A DNA stretch of 64,000 nucleotides from Pseudovibrio sp. Alg231-02 (GTDB lineage: Bacteria; Pseudomonadota; Alphaproteobacteria; Rhizobiales; Stappiaceae): the NCBI RefSeq assembly GCF_900143565.1, contig NZ_FREX01000003.1, positions 1 through 64,000 on the forward strand. The letters are read 5' to 3'. A model generated the notes under the pieces. That model did no database searches and had not been told where the DNA came from. It saw nothing but the letters and a program-made list of their open reading frames with translations. Positions within the stretch are counted from its first letter, which is position 1. Each line of letters begins with the position of its first letter. Below are positions 36,265 to 46,515 of the stretch, one piece after another. Made by a program: the position numbers and the translations under genes.

Positions 36265-37245
36265 TTGAGCGCTAACGCTATGCATAAAGAAATCGCTCCA
36301 GTGCAAGAGCTGGACCTGTCCCCCTACTCTGTCTTTACAGAGACTGAATGGGCGTCTTTACGCGCAGGCACACCAATGACGTTGAGCATGCAGGAGATTG
36401 AAGACCTGCAATCGCTCAATGACTTTGTGTCTCAGGAGCAGGTGAAGAATATTTACCTGCCACTGTCTCGTCTGCTTGCCTATTACGTGGAAGCTTCCCA
36501 AAGCCTTCAGTTTGCAACGAAGCGCTTTTTGGGCATGCAGCTGACCCGAACGCCGTTCATCATTGGTATTGCGGGTTCGGTCTCTGTCGGCAAGTCAACG
36601 ACGGCCCGCCTGTTACAGGCACTGCTTTCGCGCTGGCCTGCAAGCCCGAAAGTGGACCTGATCACCACTGACGGTTTTTTGTATCCCAACTCTGTTCTGG
36701 AAACAGAAGGATTGATGCGTCGGAAGGGCTTTCCTGAGAGTTATGACCGCTCTGCACTGCTCAAGTTCCTGACAGACATCAAGGGCGGAGAGCGCAAAGT
36801 TCGTGCCCCGATTTACTCTCATTTCTTCTATGATGTGATGCCGGGACAGCATGTCACAGTCGAACAGCCAGATATTTTGATCGTCGAAGGGCTGAACGTT
36901 TTGCAGACTTCACATCAGCCAAAAGCGGCAAAGGCAGTGCCCTTTGTCTCTGATTTCTTTGACTTTTCCATCTACATTGATGCGGAAGAGCAAGTGCTGC
37001 AACGCTGGTATCTGGAGCGTTTCATGCGTCTGCGTGAGACGGCATTCCGAGATCCCGGTTCATATTTCCATAAATTTTCCACAATTTCGAATGATAAGGC
37101 GCAAGAGATCGCGAAGGACCTTTGGCAAAACATCAATCTGGAGAACCTTCGCCAGAACATCTTGCCGACGCGACCACGCGCTGATCTGATCCTGACAAAG
37201 GGAACAGACCACAGCATCGAAACCGTGGCGCTGCGCAAGATCTAA
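36265..37245 (+). CDS. coaA: Type I pantothenate kinase
   Basis: CoaA phosphorylates pantothenate, the first step towards coenzyme A. The 326-residue protein has the start region [19 protein letters not shown], Walker [10 protein letters not shown] (about 104-112), [10 protein letters not shown], and [14 protein letters not shown], all typical of the prokaryotic type I enzyme. The likely start is TTG 36265 with GGGAGG 11 bases upstream; ATG 36280 is a possible alternative. It follows hisE, the standard alphaproteobacterial order. Confidence 0.93.
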   Translation: MSANAMHKEIAPVQELDLSPYSVFTETEWASLRAGTPMTLSMQEIEDLQSLNDFVSQEQVKNIYLPLSRLLAYYVEASQSLQFATKRFLGMQLTRTPFIIGIAGSVSVGKSTTARLLQALLSRWPASPKVDLITTDGFLYPNSVLETEGLMRRKGFPESYDRSALLKFLTDIKGGERKVRAPIYSHFFYDVMPGQHVTVEQPDILIVEGLNVLQTSHQPKAAKAVPFVSDFFDFSIYIDAEEQVLQRWYLERFMRLRETAFRDPGSYFHKFSTISNDKAQEIAKDLWQNINLENLRQNILPTRPRADLILTKGTDHSIETVALRKI

Positions 37246-37570
37246 ACGAGCAAACGCGCTCTTACATTGCTGACTGACAGACTGGCACCGAGAGGCAGGC
37301 GCCAGCCTGTATTGCATGTGTTTGAGCGTTGAGTGCCTGCAGGCCTTCCCCGGAAAGCTTGCTGGAAAGTTTTGCCTGCCGGCGTGCAAAATGCCCCCGA
37401 GCAGGAGCTTGCGTCAGTAAAACGACAGCTGCGCACCATCATCAGACTGGCATGAACCACGAAGCGTGTGAGCGCCTCGACCGTTTCTTATTGCCAAGTT
37501 CCAGCAATCTCGCATGCAACGCGCGCGGGAACCGGTGCCGCTGTGCCTAAAAAAGGCTTTCGGAGGAATT
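37246..37570. other. Intergenic region between coaA and the secreted peptidase-like gene
   Basis: About 325 bases. I see no gene or RNA family in it. A good SD (CGGAGG) ends the region just before 37571. Confidence 0.4.
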
Positions 37571-38533
37571 ATGCTACAGCTTGCAAAAGTATCCGCGTAT
37601 GCAGGGTTTAGTTTTCTGGTTCTCACTACAGCAGTTGCTGCAGGGCCAAACGCTTCTTTTGGTGATCTTTCCTTGTCTGTGGAACCAGTTTCTCTGCTCT
37701 CCGGCAAAGATACTCTTCCGCAAAACAAGATGACCACCTCCGGCAACTATAATGTTGCCAAGCCAATTCTTGCTAAAGGCTGGGCGACAGCTGAAGACGG
37801 CAAGGCAGGCTCTTCTCTTCAGAAAATCCTACCTGTTGGTGCACAGCTGAGCGTACTTGACTGGGCGACGGACCCAACCAAAGGCGAGCTGGTTCGTCTG
37901 GGCGTTGACCAGCCGGACGAAGACGGCAGCATCACCGCTGACATTTATGTTTCCAAAGCAGATTTTTCGACCTACACACTGACTGAAGTTGCCAAACTCA
38001 GCCGTGACGAAGCAGACAAGATCGCCGGTAGCGAAGAAGACAGCTATATTGGCTATGCTGGCGCAGTGCTGGCTGCAAGTTCTGGCCGTGTTCGCTCTGC
38101 TCGTCGCCGCCGCGGCATGACTTACTGCTACCGCTATGTGAAGAAGCATCTGATTTCTGAAGGTCTGGTAGACACCTATATTCCGGGTGGCTCGGCTTAC
38201 ATGGCGATCAAGGCTCTCCCGAAATATGGCTTCAAACGCTTGCGCGTGAGCAGCCCTGATCGTGCGCCAGATGGCTCAATCTGCGTTTATAACCGCGACA
38301 AACGCAATCGCCACGGCCACATTGAAGTGAAGAAAAGCGATACCTGCTACTGGTACGGCTACGGCTGTAGCAAGAACTCCATGTATGGACGTCGCGACTT
38401 TTACGACTGTTTTGCCAAAGGTGACATTAAGCGAAGTTTCTGGGCGTTTACGTCTTCGAGGAAAGACGAGGACGACAATGAACGCGGAAGTTCTGCTCTT
38501 GTAAGAAGGAATGATCCTTCTGAACGCCTTTAA
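37571..38533 (+). CDS. Secreted papain-fold (CHAP/NlpC-like) protein
   Basis: This 320-residue exported protein has a signal peptide (MLQLAKVSAYAGFSFLVLTT, cleavage near AVAA-GP). Its N-terminal half (about 30-140) has SH3-like character, with GWATAEDGKAGSSLQKIL. A Ser/Arg-rich linker (SGRVRSARRRRG) leads to a papain-like module: presumed nucleophile Cys186 in MTYCYRYVKKHL and presumed His248/250 in RHGHIEVKKSD. Four further Cys suggest disulfides. The fold suggests a cell-wall amidase or endopeptidase; this is inference from motif spacing. ATG 37571 has GGAGG upstream. A terminator follows. Confidence 0.65.
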   Translation: MLQLAKVSAYAGFSFLVLTTAVAAGPNASFGDLSLSVEPVSLLSGKDTLPQNKMTTSGNYNVAKPILAKGWATAEDGKAGSSLQKILPVGAQLSVLDWATDPTKGELVRLGVDQPDEDGSITADIYVSKADFSTYTLTEVAKLSRDEADKIAGSEEDSYIGYAGAVLAASSGRVRSARRRRGMTYCYRYVKKHLISEGLVDTYIPGGSAYMAIKALPKYGFKRLRVSSPDRAPDGSICVYNRDKRNRHGHIEVKKSDTCYWYGYGCSKNSMYGRRDFYDCFAKGDIKRSFWAFTSSRKDEDDNERGSSALVRRNDPSERL

Positions 38534-38548
38534 TACCTGATGATGACA

Positions 38549-38580
38549 CCCTGACTGAAAGGTCGGGGTTTTGTCATTTT
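38549..38580 (+). terminator. Terminator after the secreted peptidase-like gene
   Basis: CCCTGAC (38549-38555) pairs with GTCGGGG (38562-38568), with one T-G wobble, followed by TTTTGTCATTTT. Confidence 0.75.
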
Positions 38581-38625
38581 GGTGCTTTAAACTTTCCAGA
38601 TCGGGACATTCCGAGGAGGCCTAAA

Positions 38626-39405
38626 ATGCTTGCATATCTAGCTGCACTGAAATCCGCAGAGAAATCCGAAAAGGATCCCTCTCAAAACCAGAACGAACTG
38701 GGGCAGGTCGTGGGCGAAGATATGTTGGATTGGGCTCCGGCTCAGCTGCCGACAGACGAGACGATGGTCGGTCACTTTTGCAGACTGGAGCGATTGGACC
38801 CCGAAAAGCATGCGCAAGACCTGTATGAGGCGTTCAGCGTTGATACAGAAGGCCGCAACTGGACCTATCTGGATGAAGGTCCCTTTCCAGACTTTGAAAG
38901 CTTTGAGCAATACATCAAGGAGTTGGCTGCCGGGAACGACCCGTTTTCATTTGCTATCATTGAACAAGAAGGCGGAAAAGCTCTTGGTGTTGCGAGTTAC
39001 ATGAACATTGTGCCTGAAACTGGCAGCATTGAAGTTGGGCACATCCACTTCTCGCCTCTGCTGCAACGCAAGTGCGGCGGCACGGAAGCGATGTTCCTGA
39101 TGATGCAGCGTGTGTTCGATAAATGGGGATACCGTCGTTATGAATGGCGTTGTAATGCCTTGAACAAAGTATCTCGCAAAGCAGCTGTACGCCTTGGCTT
39201 CAGTTATGAGGGAACATTGCGTCAGGCATCCGTTGTCAAAGGCAAGAACCTGGATACGGCCTGGTTCTCGGTGCTTGATAGCGAATGGCCTGTTTTGCGT
39301 GCCTCCTTTGAGAAGTGGCTTTCGCCTGCGAATTTCAAAGAAAACGGCGCGCGCATCAAAACGCTGTCCGAACTGGTTGCACGAGAAGAGGTCCGAGTCT
39401 TTTAA
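38626..39405 (+). CDS. GNAT-family acetyltransferase (RimJ/RimL type)
   Basis: This is a 259-residue RimJ/RimL-like acetyltransferase. The motifs RLERLDPEKHAQDLYEAF, ASYMNIVPETGSIEVGHIHF, the CoA loop LLQRKCGGTEAMFLMM and EWRCNALNKVSRKAAVRLGF are in the family order. An N-terminal extension of about 40 residues is charged. The loop has RKCGGTEA instead of the usual RGxGxG/A, which is common in this branch. The start has AGGAGG. The substrate, protein N-terminus or small molecule, is unknown. A strong terminator follows. Confidence 0.87.
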   Translation: MLAYLAALKSAEKSEKDPSQNQNELGQVVGEDMLDWAPAQLPTDETMVGHFCRLERLDPEKHAQDLYEAFSVDTEGRNWTYLDEGPFPDFESFEQYIKELAAGNDPFSFAIIEQEGGKALGVASYMNIVPETGSIEVGHIHFSPLLQRKCGGTEAMFLMMQRVFDKWGYRRYEWRCNALNKVSRKAAVRLGFSYEGTLRQASVVKGKNLDTAWFSVLDSEWPVLRASFEKWLSPANFKENGARIKTLSELVAREEVRVF

Positions 39406-39433
39406 CGACTTCTTAGCCGACCTAATGATGATG

Positions 39434-39462
39434 AAGCCTCGGTACGCCCGAGGCTTTTTTGT
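39434..39462 (+). terminator. Rho-independent terminator after the GNAT gene
   Basis: AAGCCTCGG / CCGAGGCTT (39434-39442 with 39448-39456) has loop TACGC and is followed by TTTTGTG. Confidence 0.9.
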
Positions 39463-39570
39463 GCGAAGACCTGCCGCACATGCACCTATTACGCTAGATT
39501 TCATGTTGTGCTACTCTGCGTGCACCTACCCAAGCTTTTCTTATCTCACATTACAAATGCGATTATCACT

Positions 39571-39828
39571 ATGCTCATTTATGCAGATTACATCGGCTAT
39601 CTCGCTGCTATTATTGGCACCTTGTGTTGGCTTCCGCAGACCGTGAAAACGTGGCGGTCTCGCGAGACAAAAGACCTCTCCCTTGCTGCAAACCTTCTTG
39701 TGCTGAGCACTGTAGTGCTCTGGTTTGTCTATGGCATCATGATGGAGGCCTGGCCGCTTGTTGTTGGCAATATCATTTCCATTATCGCGGTTGGTGCGAT
39801 TGTGACTGCCAAGCTGATCTATAAATGA
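39571..39828 (+). CDS. SemiSWEET-type sugar transporter (MtN3/PQ-loop)
   Basis: This 85-residue protein has three helices and the PQ-loop signature IGYLAAIIGTLCWLPQTVKTWRS. KDLSL follows, then LWFVYGIMMEAWPLVVGNIIS. SemiSWEETs dimerise to form a sugar pore with facilitated transport. ATG 39571 gives the standard length; the longer frame from 39508 adds an unsupported N-terminus. No sugar genes are nearby. Confidence 0.9.
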   Translation: MLIYADYIGYLAAIIGTLCWLPQTVKTWRSRETKDLSLAANLLVLSTVVLWFVYGIMMEAWPLVVGNIISIIAVGAIVTAKLIYK

Positions 39829-39980
39829 GATCGCGCACAGAATGGTCGGATTTGAATAGATAGAGACCCACAGCATTAAGCTCAGGTTCAGCACACCTTT
39901 CGGGACGTAATAGACAGAGACGCTGGTTTAAATTCATATCTATGGGGAGGATATGTTTTGACACGTGAGAAGGAACCAGC

Positions 39981-40286
39981 ATGTTCGACCTCAATAAAAA
40001 CAATAAGAACGCCGCCGCCCAACAGGAACTCAAAGCGCAGTTGGAAGCGCTCCGTTCAAAGTCAGGAACCAAGGTCGAAGAAGAGCGCATCGAAGGCGTA
40101 GACAAGAGTGTGCTTGATCGTGCTGCCGCCCCTCGCGAAGTGCAGCTGACCCATGACATTGCCGCAGCACGTGAGAAGTACCGCGCTGCTACCGGCGATG
40201 AGGACAAAAAGGCCGCAATGAAGCATATCTCCGACCTTGAAATGCGGCTGGCGATGGAAAAAGAAAAGAACGCCAAGAATAGATAA
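39981..40286 (+). CDS. Small charged coiled-coil protein
   Basis: This 101-residue protein has no cysteine and a highly charged, helix-prone sequence (QQELKAQLEALRSKSGTKVE; KHISDLEMRLAMEKEKNAKN). It looks like a short coiled coil of unknown role. Low Asn/Ala complexity occurs at the start (NKNNKNAAAQ). An SD-like AAGGA lies before ATG 39981. It shares a bidirectional terminator with the convergent glutamate dehydrogenase gene. Confidence 0.65.
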   Translation: MFDLNKNNKNAAAQQELKAQLEALRSKSGTKVEEERIEGVDKSVLDRAAAPREVQLTHDIAAAREKYRAATGDEDKKAAMKHISDLEMRLAMEKEKNAKNR

Positions 40287-40305
40287 TTCTGATCTCAGGC
40301 AAAGA

Positions 40306-40345
40306 AAACCCCAGTGCAGGGTGCAGCACCGGGGTTTTGTTTTTT
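40306..40345. terminator. Bidirectional terminator between the coiled-coil gene and NAD-GDH
   Basis: AAAACCCC (40306-40313) pairs with GGGGTTTT (40332-40339), and an inner GTGC/GCAC pair extends the stem. T runs exist on both strands (GTTTTTTG on plus; CTTTG after the stem on minus). Confidence 0.85.
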
Positions 40346-40361
40346 GTACTGTTTGCAGAGC

Positions 40362-43300
40362 TTAGTTTGCAAGCTCTGCCAGCATGCCAGCTGCCACAGA
40401 GAACTTGGAAACCGACAGGTTCTTCTCCAGAATCTCGTTGGTTGCCTGCTGTGTTCTTTCAGCTTTACCGCCATTGCGTTCCAGCCAGCCATCAAAGCCT
40501 TTTTCGTCCGCAAGGGCTTGAGCAGCCAGATCACGCAGAGCATTTGCCAGGATGGAGCGGGAACGGTCGAGTGCCAATCCGTCGTAGTAATCACGAATGA
40601 CAAACTCACGAGCCAGTTCTTCAATCGCACCAAACTTGAAGTGCTCGGCCACGCGGAAGTAGGAGGCTGCAACTTCATCCACGTCACGGTTGGCTTTTTC
40701 GGAGACCAGAACGATATCCGGGATCACCATTTCGCCGATGAGACGGGCGATGCGAGCCGCGATCATGATTGGAACACCAGCTTCCACCAGACGATCAGTT
40801 TCCGCTTTGAGCGTCGCTGCCCGTTCTTCGGAAAGGAACGTTTCCAGACGTGGAGACAGACGCTTGACGGTTTCGCGGAAGCGGTTGATCGCTGCTTCCA
40901 AACCATCTTCGAAGGAGACGTTGCGCAGGAACCAGATCACCATACCCAGCACCAGATCCTGAACCAGAGTGTAGAGCTCTAGCTGCAGATCACCGGAGAT
41001 GGTGTTGTCTAGACGGTCGATCTCTTCGTTCAGCTGGGTCAGCCCAAAGGCATCACGCACCACAGCGAAGGCACGGGCCACATCAGCAACAGACGCGCCG
41101 GTCTGATCGATGATGCGGGTCAGGAATGCAGGGCCACCTCGGTTGATAATGGAGTTCGCCAGCATTGTTGCGATGATTTCGCGACGCAGACGGTGTCCTT
41201 CGATTTCCTGAGTATAGGTTTCTGCCATTTGTTTCGGGAAGTAGCGGTAAAGCTCTTTCGCGAGGTAGGCATCATCAGGAACAGAGCTGTTCAGCAGCTC
41301 ATCATGAAGCGTGAGTTTTGCGTATGCCAGCAGCACGCCCAGTTCTGGGCGAGACAGGTGCTGACCTGCTTTTTCACGTTCCTCAATAGTCACATCGTCC
41401 GGCAGATCTTCAACAACACGATCCAGCAGATCCTGAGATTCAAGCTGACGCATCATACGGACCTGATAGCCCAGATCTTCAAGACCACGACGATCACAAA
41501 GTGAGATTGCCAGAGTTTGCAGGTAGTTGTTACGCAGCACCAGCTGAGCAACTTCGTCTGTCATATCCGCCAGCAGAACGTTGCGGTCCGGAGTGGTCAG
41601 CGTACCCTTCTTAACTGCAGCGCCCAGCGCAATCTTGATGTTCACTTCCATATCGGAGGAGTTCACACCAGCGGAGTTGTCAATCGCATCGGAGTTACAG
41701 CGACCACCGGCACGAGAGAACTCGATACGAGCTTTCTGAGTGATGCCGAGGTTTGCACCTTCGCCGATGACTTTCGAACCGACTTCAGCTGCTGTGATGC
41801 GGATTGCGTCGTTGCCGCGGTCGCCCACATCGCTGTTGTTTTCGTCAGAAGCGCGGATGTATGTGCCGATACCACCGAACCACAGCAGGTCTGCCTGCAT
41901 CTTCAGGATAGCGGTCATGACTTCCTGAGGAGATGCTTTCGACTTGTTGAGGCCGAGCATCTTCTGAACCTGAATGGTCAGAGGAATAGACTTGGAAGAA
42001 CGTGGGTAGATGCCGCCGCCTTCTGAGAGCAGTTCCTTGTTGTAATCTTGCCAGGACGAACGCCCTAGATCGAACATACGCTTGCGTTCTTCCCAGGTCA
42101 CAGCTGGATCCGGGTTCGGGTCAAGGAAGATGTCGCGGTGATCGAAGGCAGCAACAAGCTTGGTCGCTTTTGAAAGCAGCATACCATTGCCGAACACGTC
42201 TCCAGACATGTCACCAACACCACACGCGGTGAATGGTTCTTTCTGGATGTCACGATCCATTTCGCGGAAGTGACGTTTCACAGCTTCCCAACCGCCGCGT
42301 GCGGTGATGCCCATCTTCTTATGGTCATACCCAGCGGAGCCGCCGGACGCGAATGCATCGCCCAGCCAGAAGCCTTTGCTTTCTGAGATCGCGTTTGCGG
42401 TGTCTGAGAAGGTCGCGGTGCCTTTATCAGCTGCCACAACGAGGTATGGGTCGTCCTGATCGTGACGAACAACCAGCTCTGGTGGCAGGATGAGGTCAGC
42501 GTCCAGGTTATCTGTCAGATCCAGCAGGGAGGAGATGAAGATCTTGTAGGCTTCAGTTCCTTCTGCGATCCACTCGTCACGGCTGCCTGTTTTTGGAAGC
42601 TGTTTCGGCAGGAAACCACCTTTTGAGCCAACAGGAACGATCACAGCGTTCTTGACCTGCTGTGCTTTCACAAGGCCCAGCACTTCTGTGCGGTAATCCT
42701 GAGCACGGTCGGACCAACGCAGGCCACCACGAGCAGCCGGACCAAAGCGCATGTGCACGCCTTCAACGCGTGGGCTGTACACAAAGATCTCGCGGTGCGG
42801 CAGCGGCTTTGGCAGGCCTTCCACTTTATGTGGGTCAAGTTTGAATGCGAAGGTTGGTTTTGGCTGGCCAGCATCATCCAACTGGAAGAAGTTGGTGCGC
42901 AGTGTTGCCAGGATCAAATTCTGGAAACGACGGAGAATACGGTCGTCATCCAGGCTCGTTACTTCATCAAGGCTTGCGGAAATCTCATCAATCAGACGAC
43001 CCTCCTTACCCGAACGTTCAAACGTTCCGAGTGTAGGATCGAAGCGTGTATGGAACAGGTGAACGAGCTGCTGAGCGATCTGTGGATAGCGGTTAAGAGT
43101 TCCCCACATATAATCTTCAGAATAGAGGATTCCAGCCTGACGCAAGTAGCGGGAGAGTGCGCGGATCATAGCGATGTCGCGCCATGCCAATCCTGCTGTC
43201 AGTGCAAGGGCGTTATAACCATCGTTTTCAGCCTGTTTGTTCCAGACTGCGAGGAACAATGCACCGAGTCGTTCAATGTCGGCTTCGGTGAAGTTGCGGA

Positions 43301-45170
43301 AGCGGTTTTCGTCCAGATGCAGCGTGGTGTCGTGCAGATAACTAAGTTCGCGATCTGACGGTGTAATCCGATAGGTTCTCTCGTTGATGACGCGGAACCC
43401 GAGATTTTCGAGCATCGGCACACGAGCGGACAATGGAATCGGTTTGTTGAGGTGGTAGGCCCGCAGAGAAATCTGGCCCTTACCTTCACGCTCGCGCTTG
43501 TAGAAGCTGATGACAAGCGGGCGCTTCTCACCCAGCTGTTCAACGCGGCGAATATCCTTGGTCGCAGTCACCGCTGGTGTCGCAGAGGTGTATTCACCAT
43601 CAAACGCAGAACCATATCGCTTCAGCAGTGCGCCAGAGATGGCATTGCCATAGACTGAGCGGAGCGCTTCTCGTAGGCTGTCTGTCCAGGTGCGGACAAT
43701 GACCTGAATGGAGGCTTCCAGCTCTGCCTGAGACGGCTGAGGCGTATCTCCGATGTAACGGCCAACAATATAATGGACGCGGACGAGAGGCCCTTCAGGG
43801 AATGTTGCGTACCAAGCTGACAGACGGCCTTCGTAGACATTTGCCAGATACTTACCAACCCGCTCACGAATGCTCGTGGTGAAATGATCACGCGGGATGT
43901 AGGTGATGATCGATACGAAACGGTCGAACTTGTCGGTTCTGGACAGAACACGGACACGTGGCCGCTCATTGAGCTGAAGAATCGCATCAGCAAAGTTGGA
44001 GAGGGTTTCAACATCAATCTGGAACAGATCATCACGCGGATAACCTTCCAAGATGTTGCGAAGTGCACGACCGCTGTGGCTTTCCGGATCAAAGCCGTGC
44101 TTCTTCATTACTTTCGCGGTCTTATGGCGAATGTAAGGAATGGAGCTGGTTGAGCGGGTGTACGCTGTTGCGGTGAAGAGACCGACAACGCGCAGTTCAC
44201 CACGAAGCTTGCCTTCATCATCAAACAGCTTCACGCCAACATAGTCCATGTGAACATGACGGTGGACGCGGCTGCGGATGTTGGCTTTACCGATGATCAG
44301 TGGTTCCGGCTTCAGCAGGAACTCTCTGATTTCCGGCGTCATAACAACGAATTCAGAGCCCTTGCGGAGCACCCGGACCTTCGGATCGGTCAGAATGCCG
44401 AGACCTGAGCCTTCGATCAGAGAGAGTTCGCTGTTTTCGCTGGTGTCATCAAAAATGAATTCGCGAATCCCCAAGAGGGTGAAATTATCAGCCGCCATCC
44501 ACTCAAGGAAGGCGATTGCCTCGTCAAACTGCTTGTTGTCTGCCTTTGCGCGGACCTGCTGGTATTCTTCAACCGCCAGCTGGATTCTGTCACGCATTGG
44601 GCGCCAGTCTTGCACGGCCTGACGGACGTCATTGAGAACAAGGTCAAGAGTCTCTTCGAGTTTCTTGATGTCCTCATCAGAGTTCAAACGTGTAAGGTGG
44701 ATGTGGATGAGACTTTCACGGCGAACAGATGGTCCTCCAAGACCAACCGTGCCGTGGAACTTTTGCAAGCCGCCATCATCATCACGCTCTACGATAAAGA
44801 GCGGGTGCAGTACGAGGCGGACTTCGTAGCCGGCTGTCTGGATCGCCCCCATCGCGGAGGAAACGAGGAAGGCCATGTTATCGTTGACGATTTCAACGAT
44901 GGTAATGTCTTCGAGCTGCTTGCCGTCAGCGTTTGGCTGCGGATTGAACACACGAATACGATGGGTCCCCAGCGGGTGATTTGCGAAATCAGCCCAGGCT
45001 TCCTGCGATACGACCGCAAGCTCTGATGGGGTATAGTTCAGGAGATCTTCTGCATCGGCGTGAGAGAAGAGGTCTTCGGCAAACCTTGCTTCGTCTTCGT
45101 TATCGTCAATTAGCAGTGCACAGGTATCGGCAATAAGCCCAGCTTTAGCCTCGGCTGTCGTTACAGACAT
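40362..45170 (-). CDS. gdhB: NAD-specific glutamate dehydrogenase, 180-kDa class
   Basis: This large NAD-dependent enzyme converts glutamate to 2-oxoglutarate and ammonia, mainly for amino-acid catabolism. The 1602 residues match the large L-GDH class. An N-terminal regulatory part of about 700 residues contains ACT-like segments (DITIVEIVNDNMAFLVSSAM; KRPLVISFYKREREGKG). The catalytic centre lies in HMRFGPAARGGLRWSDR and VIVPVGSKGGFLPKQ. The nucleotide region includes DMSGDVFGNGMLLS, and a C-terminal helical domain follows. It is monocistronic and not near other glutamate genes. Confidence 0.96.
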   Translation of the reverse strand: MSVTTAEAKAGLIADTCALLIDDNEDEARFAEDLFSHADAEDLLNYTPSELAVVSQEAWADFANHPLGTHRIRVFNPQPNADGKQLEDITIVEIVNDNMAFLVSSAMGAIQTAGYEVRLVLHPLFIVERDDDGGLQKFHGTVGLGGPSVRRESLIHIHLTRLNSDEDIKKLEETLDLVLNDVRQAVQDWRPMRDRIQLAVEEYQQVRAKADNKQFDEAIAFLEWMAADNFTLLGIREFIFDDTSENSELSLIEGSGLGILTDPKVRVLRKGSEFVVMTPEIREFLLKPEPLIIGKANIRSRVHRHVHMDYVGVKLFDDEGKLRGELRVVGLFTATAYTRSTSSIPYIRHKTAKVMKKHGFDPESHSGRALRNILEGYPRDDLFQIDVETLSNFADAILQLNERPRVRVLSRTDKFDRFVSIITYIPRDHFTTSIRERVGKYLANVYEGRLSAWYATFPEGPLVRVHYIVGRYIGDTPQPSQAELEASIQVIVRTWTDSLREALRSVYGNAISGALLKRYGSAFDGEYTSATPAVTATKDIRRVEQLGEKRPLVISFYKREREGKGQISLRAYHLNKPIPLSARVPMLENLGFRVINERTYRITPSDRELSYLHDTTLHLDENRFRNFTEADIERLGALFLAVWNKQAENDGYNALALTAGLAWRDIAMIRALSRYLRQAGILYSEDYMWGTLNRYPQIAQQLVHLFHTRFDPTLGTFERSGKEGRLIDEISASLDEVTSLDDDRILRRFQNLILATLRTNFFQLDDAGQPKPTFAFKLDPHKVEGLPKPLPHREIFVYSPRVEGVHMRFGPAARGGLRWSDRAQDYRTEVLGLVKAQQVKNAVIVPVGSKGGFLPKQLPKTGSRDEWIAEGTEAYKIFISSLLDLTDNLDADLILPPELVVRHDQDDPYLVVAADKGTATFSDTANAISESKGFWLGDAFASGGSAGYDHKKMGITARGGWEAVKRHFREMDRDIQKEPFTACGVGDMSGDVFGNGMLLSKATKLVAAFDHRDIFLDPNPDPAVTWEERKRMFDLGRSSWQDYNKELLSEGGGIYPRSSKSIPLTIQVQKMLGLNKSKASPQEVMTAILKMQADLLWFGGIGTYIRASDENNSDVGDRGNDAIRITAAEVGSKVIGEGANLGITQKARIEFSRAGGRCNSDAIDNSAGVNSSDMEVNIKIALGAAVKKGTLTTPDRNVLLADMTDEVAQLVLRNNYLQTLAISLCDRRGLEDLGYQVRMMRQLESQDLLDRVVEDLPDDVTIEEREKAGQHLSRPELGVLLAYAKLTLHDELLNSSVPDDAYLAKELYRYFPKQMAETYTQEIEGHRLRREIIATMLANSIINRGGPAFLTRIIDQTGASVADVARAFAVVRDAFGLTQLNEEIDRLDNTISGDLQLELYTLVQDLVLGMVIWFLRNVSFEDGLEAAINRFRETVKRLSPRLETFLSEERAATLKAETDRLVEAGVPIMIAARIARLIGEMVIPDIVLVSEKANRDVDEVAASYFRVAEHFKFGAIEELAREFVIRDYYDGLALDRSRSILANALRDLAAQALADEKGFDGWLERNGGKAERTQQATNEILEKNLSVSKFSVAAGMLAELAN

Positions 45171-45527
45171 TCAGGCGTTCCTCATCCAACATTATAGTCG
45201 GCACAGGCTGCGCGAACATGCCACATGGACGCGGCCTATGCCTTTGAAACCTATTAAGGTGCATTTACTCAATATTTCAATGCGAAACGCGACAAGAATC
45301 CCGCAAAAACATCGTTTTCAGTAGAATGTGTTCGGATGTGAGCGACATACGGGAATTCTTGTAATATTCGAAAAGCCCTTCCTGTGAACCTGAAGTTGCT
45401 TGAGCCTCCCTCAACTGCCAATTGAGGACAGAGGCCTAAAAAAACACGCCCTATTCTGTGACAATGGGTGATGGACGTTGTACAACCCCTGAACCTAATT
45501 CCAACTACAAGCTCCAAGGAGTCGAAA
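45171..45527. other. Divergent promoter region between NAD-GDH and argC
   Basis: About 360 bases between two outward-pointing genes. It must hold both promoters. I see no RNA family and no striking repeat. AAGGAG lies just before argC. Confidence 0.4.
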
Positions 45528-46475
45528 ATGTCAGTGCGCGTGTTCATTGATGGAGAAGCCGGAACGACGGGTCTACAGATCCGCGAGCGTCTGGCCGGGC
45601 GCCGTGACATTGAGATCCTCAGCATCGCTCCGGAGCGCCGCAAGGAGCTGGCAGCTCGTGCCGAGCTTTTGAATTCTGCTGATGTTGCGATCCTGTGCCT
45701 GCCCGATGCAGCTGCACTGGAAAGCGTGTCGCTCATTAAGAATGACAGCACCCGCGTTATTGATGCATCTTCTGCACACCGCGTTAATCCAGATTGGGCC
45801 TACGGCTTTCCTGAGATGACGAAGGATCAGGCGGAGATCATTTCCAACGCGCGTTTCGTTTCCAATCCGGGTTGTTACCCGCAAGGCGTGATCGCGACTG
45901 TCCGTCCACTGCTGGAAGCTGGGGTTATTCCGTCCACCCACGCACTCACTGTGAACGCAGTTTCCGGTTATACTGGCGGTGGCCGTCAGATGATTGAAAA
46001 GTATGAAGCCAGCGACAAGCCGTCTTCTTACTGGCCTTACGGTTTGCAGTTTGGACACAAGCATCTGCCGGAAATGCAGCTGTATGCTGACCTTGCCCAT
46101 GCACCATTGTTCCAGCCAGCGGTTGGCAACTATGCGCAGGGCATGATGACATTTGTTCCGTTGCAGCTGGGACAACTGCGTAACGCACCGACAGGCAAAG
46201 ACCTGCACGCTGTGCTTGATGACCATTTCTCCAGCATTGCTGGCGATGTGGAAGTCGCACCGTTTGAAAGCGTCAACGCAATTGAGGATCTGAGCCCGGA
46301 AATCTTCAACGGCACAAACAAAATGCAGCTGCACGTTTTTGCCAATGATGACCGGCACCAAGCTCTGCTGGTCGCAATCTATGACAACCTTGGCAAGGGC
46401 GCTTCCGGCGCAGCCGTCCAAAACCTGAATATTATGATGGGCCTGAACGAGAGCATTGATCTCGCTGTAGCCTAA
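45528..46475 (+). CDS. argC: N-acetyl-gamma-glutamyl-phosphate reductase, type 2
   Basis: ArgC makes N-acetylglutamate semialdehyde for arginine synthesis. The 315-residue protein is the shorter type 2 form. The NADP-binding start is FIDGEAGTTGLQIRERL, with LCLPDAAA and IDASSAHR. The catalytic Cys116 lies in FVSNPGCYPQG, and the general-base region is HKHLPEMQ. ATG 45528 follows AAGGAG; an upstream in-frame ATG at 45468 adds 20 unsupported residues. leuD follows after 40 bases. Confidence 0.95.
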   Translation: MSVRVFIDGEAGTTGLQIRERLAGRRDIEILSIAPERRKELAARAELLNSADVAILCLPDAAALESVSLIKNDSTRVIDASSAHRVNPDWAYGFPEMTKDQAEIISNARFVSNPGCYPQGVIATVRPLLEAGVIPSTHALTVNAVSGYTGGGRQMIEKYEASDKPSSYWPYGLQFGHKHLPEMQLYADLAHAPLFQPAVGNYAQGMMTFVPLQLGQLRNAPTGKDLHAVLDDHFSSIAGDVEVAPFESVNAIEDLSPEIFNGTNKMQLHVFANDDRHQALLVAIYDNLGKGASGAAVQNLNIMMGLNESIDLAVA

Positions 46476-46515
46476 TAAAAATTAGAGAATTCCAGAGATC
46501 CGAGGAGAGTCTTCC

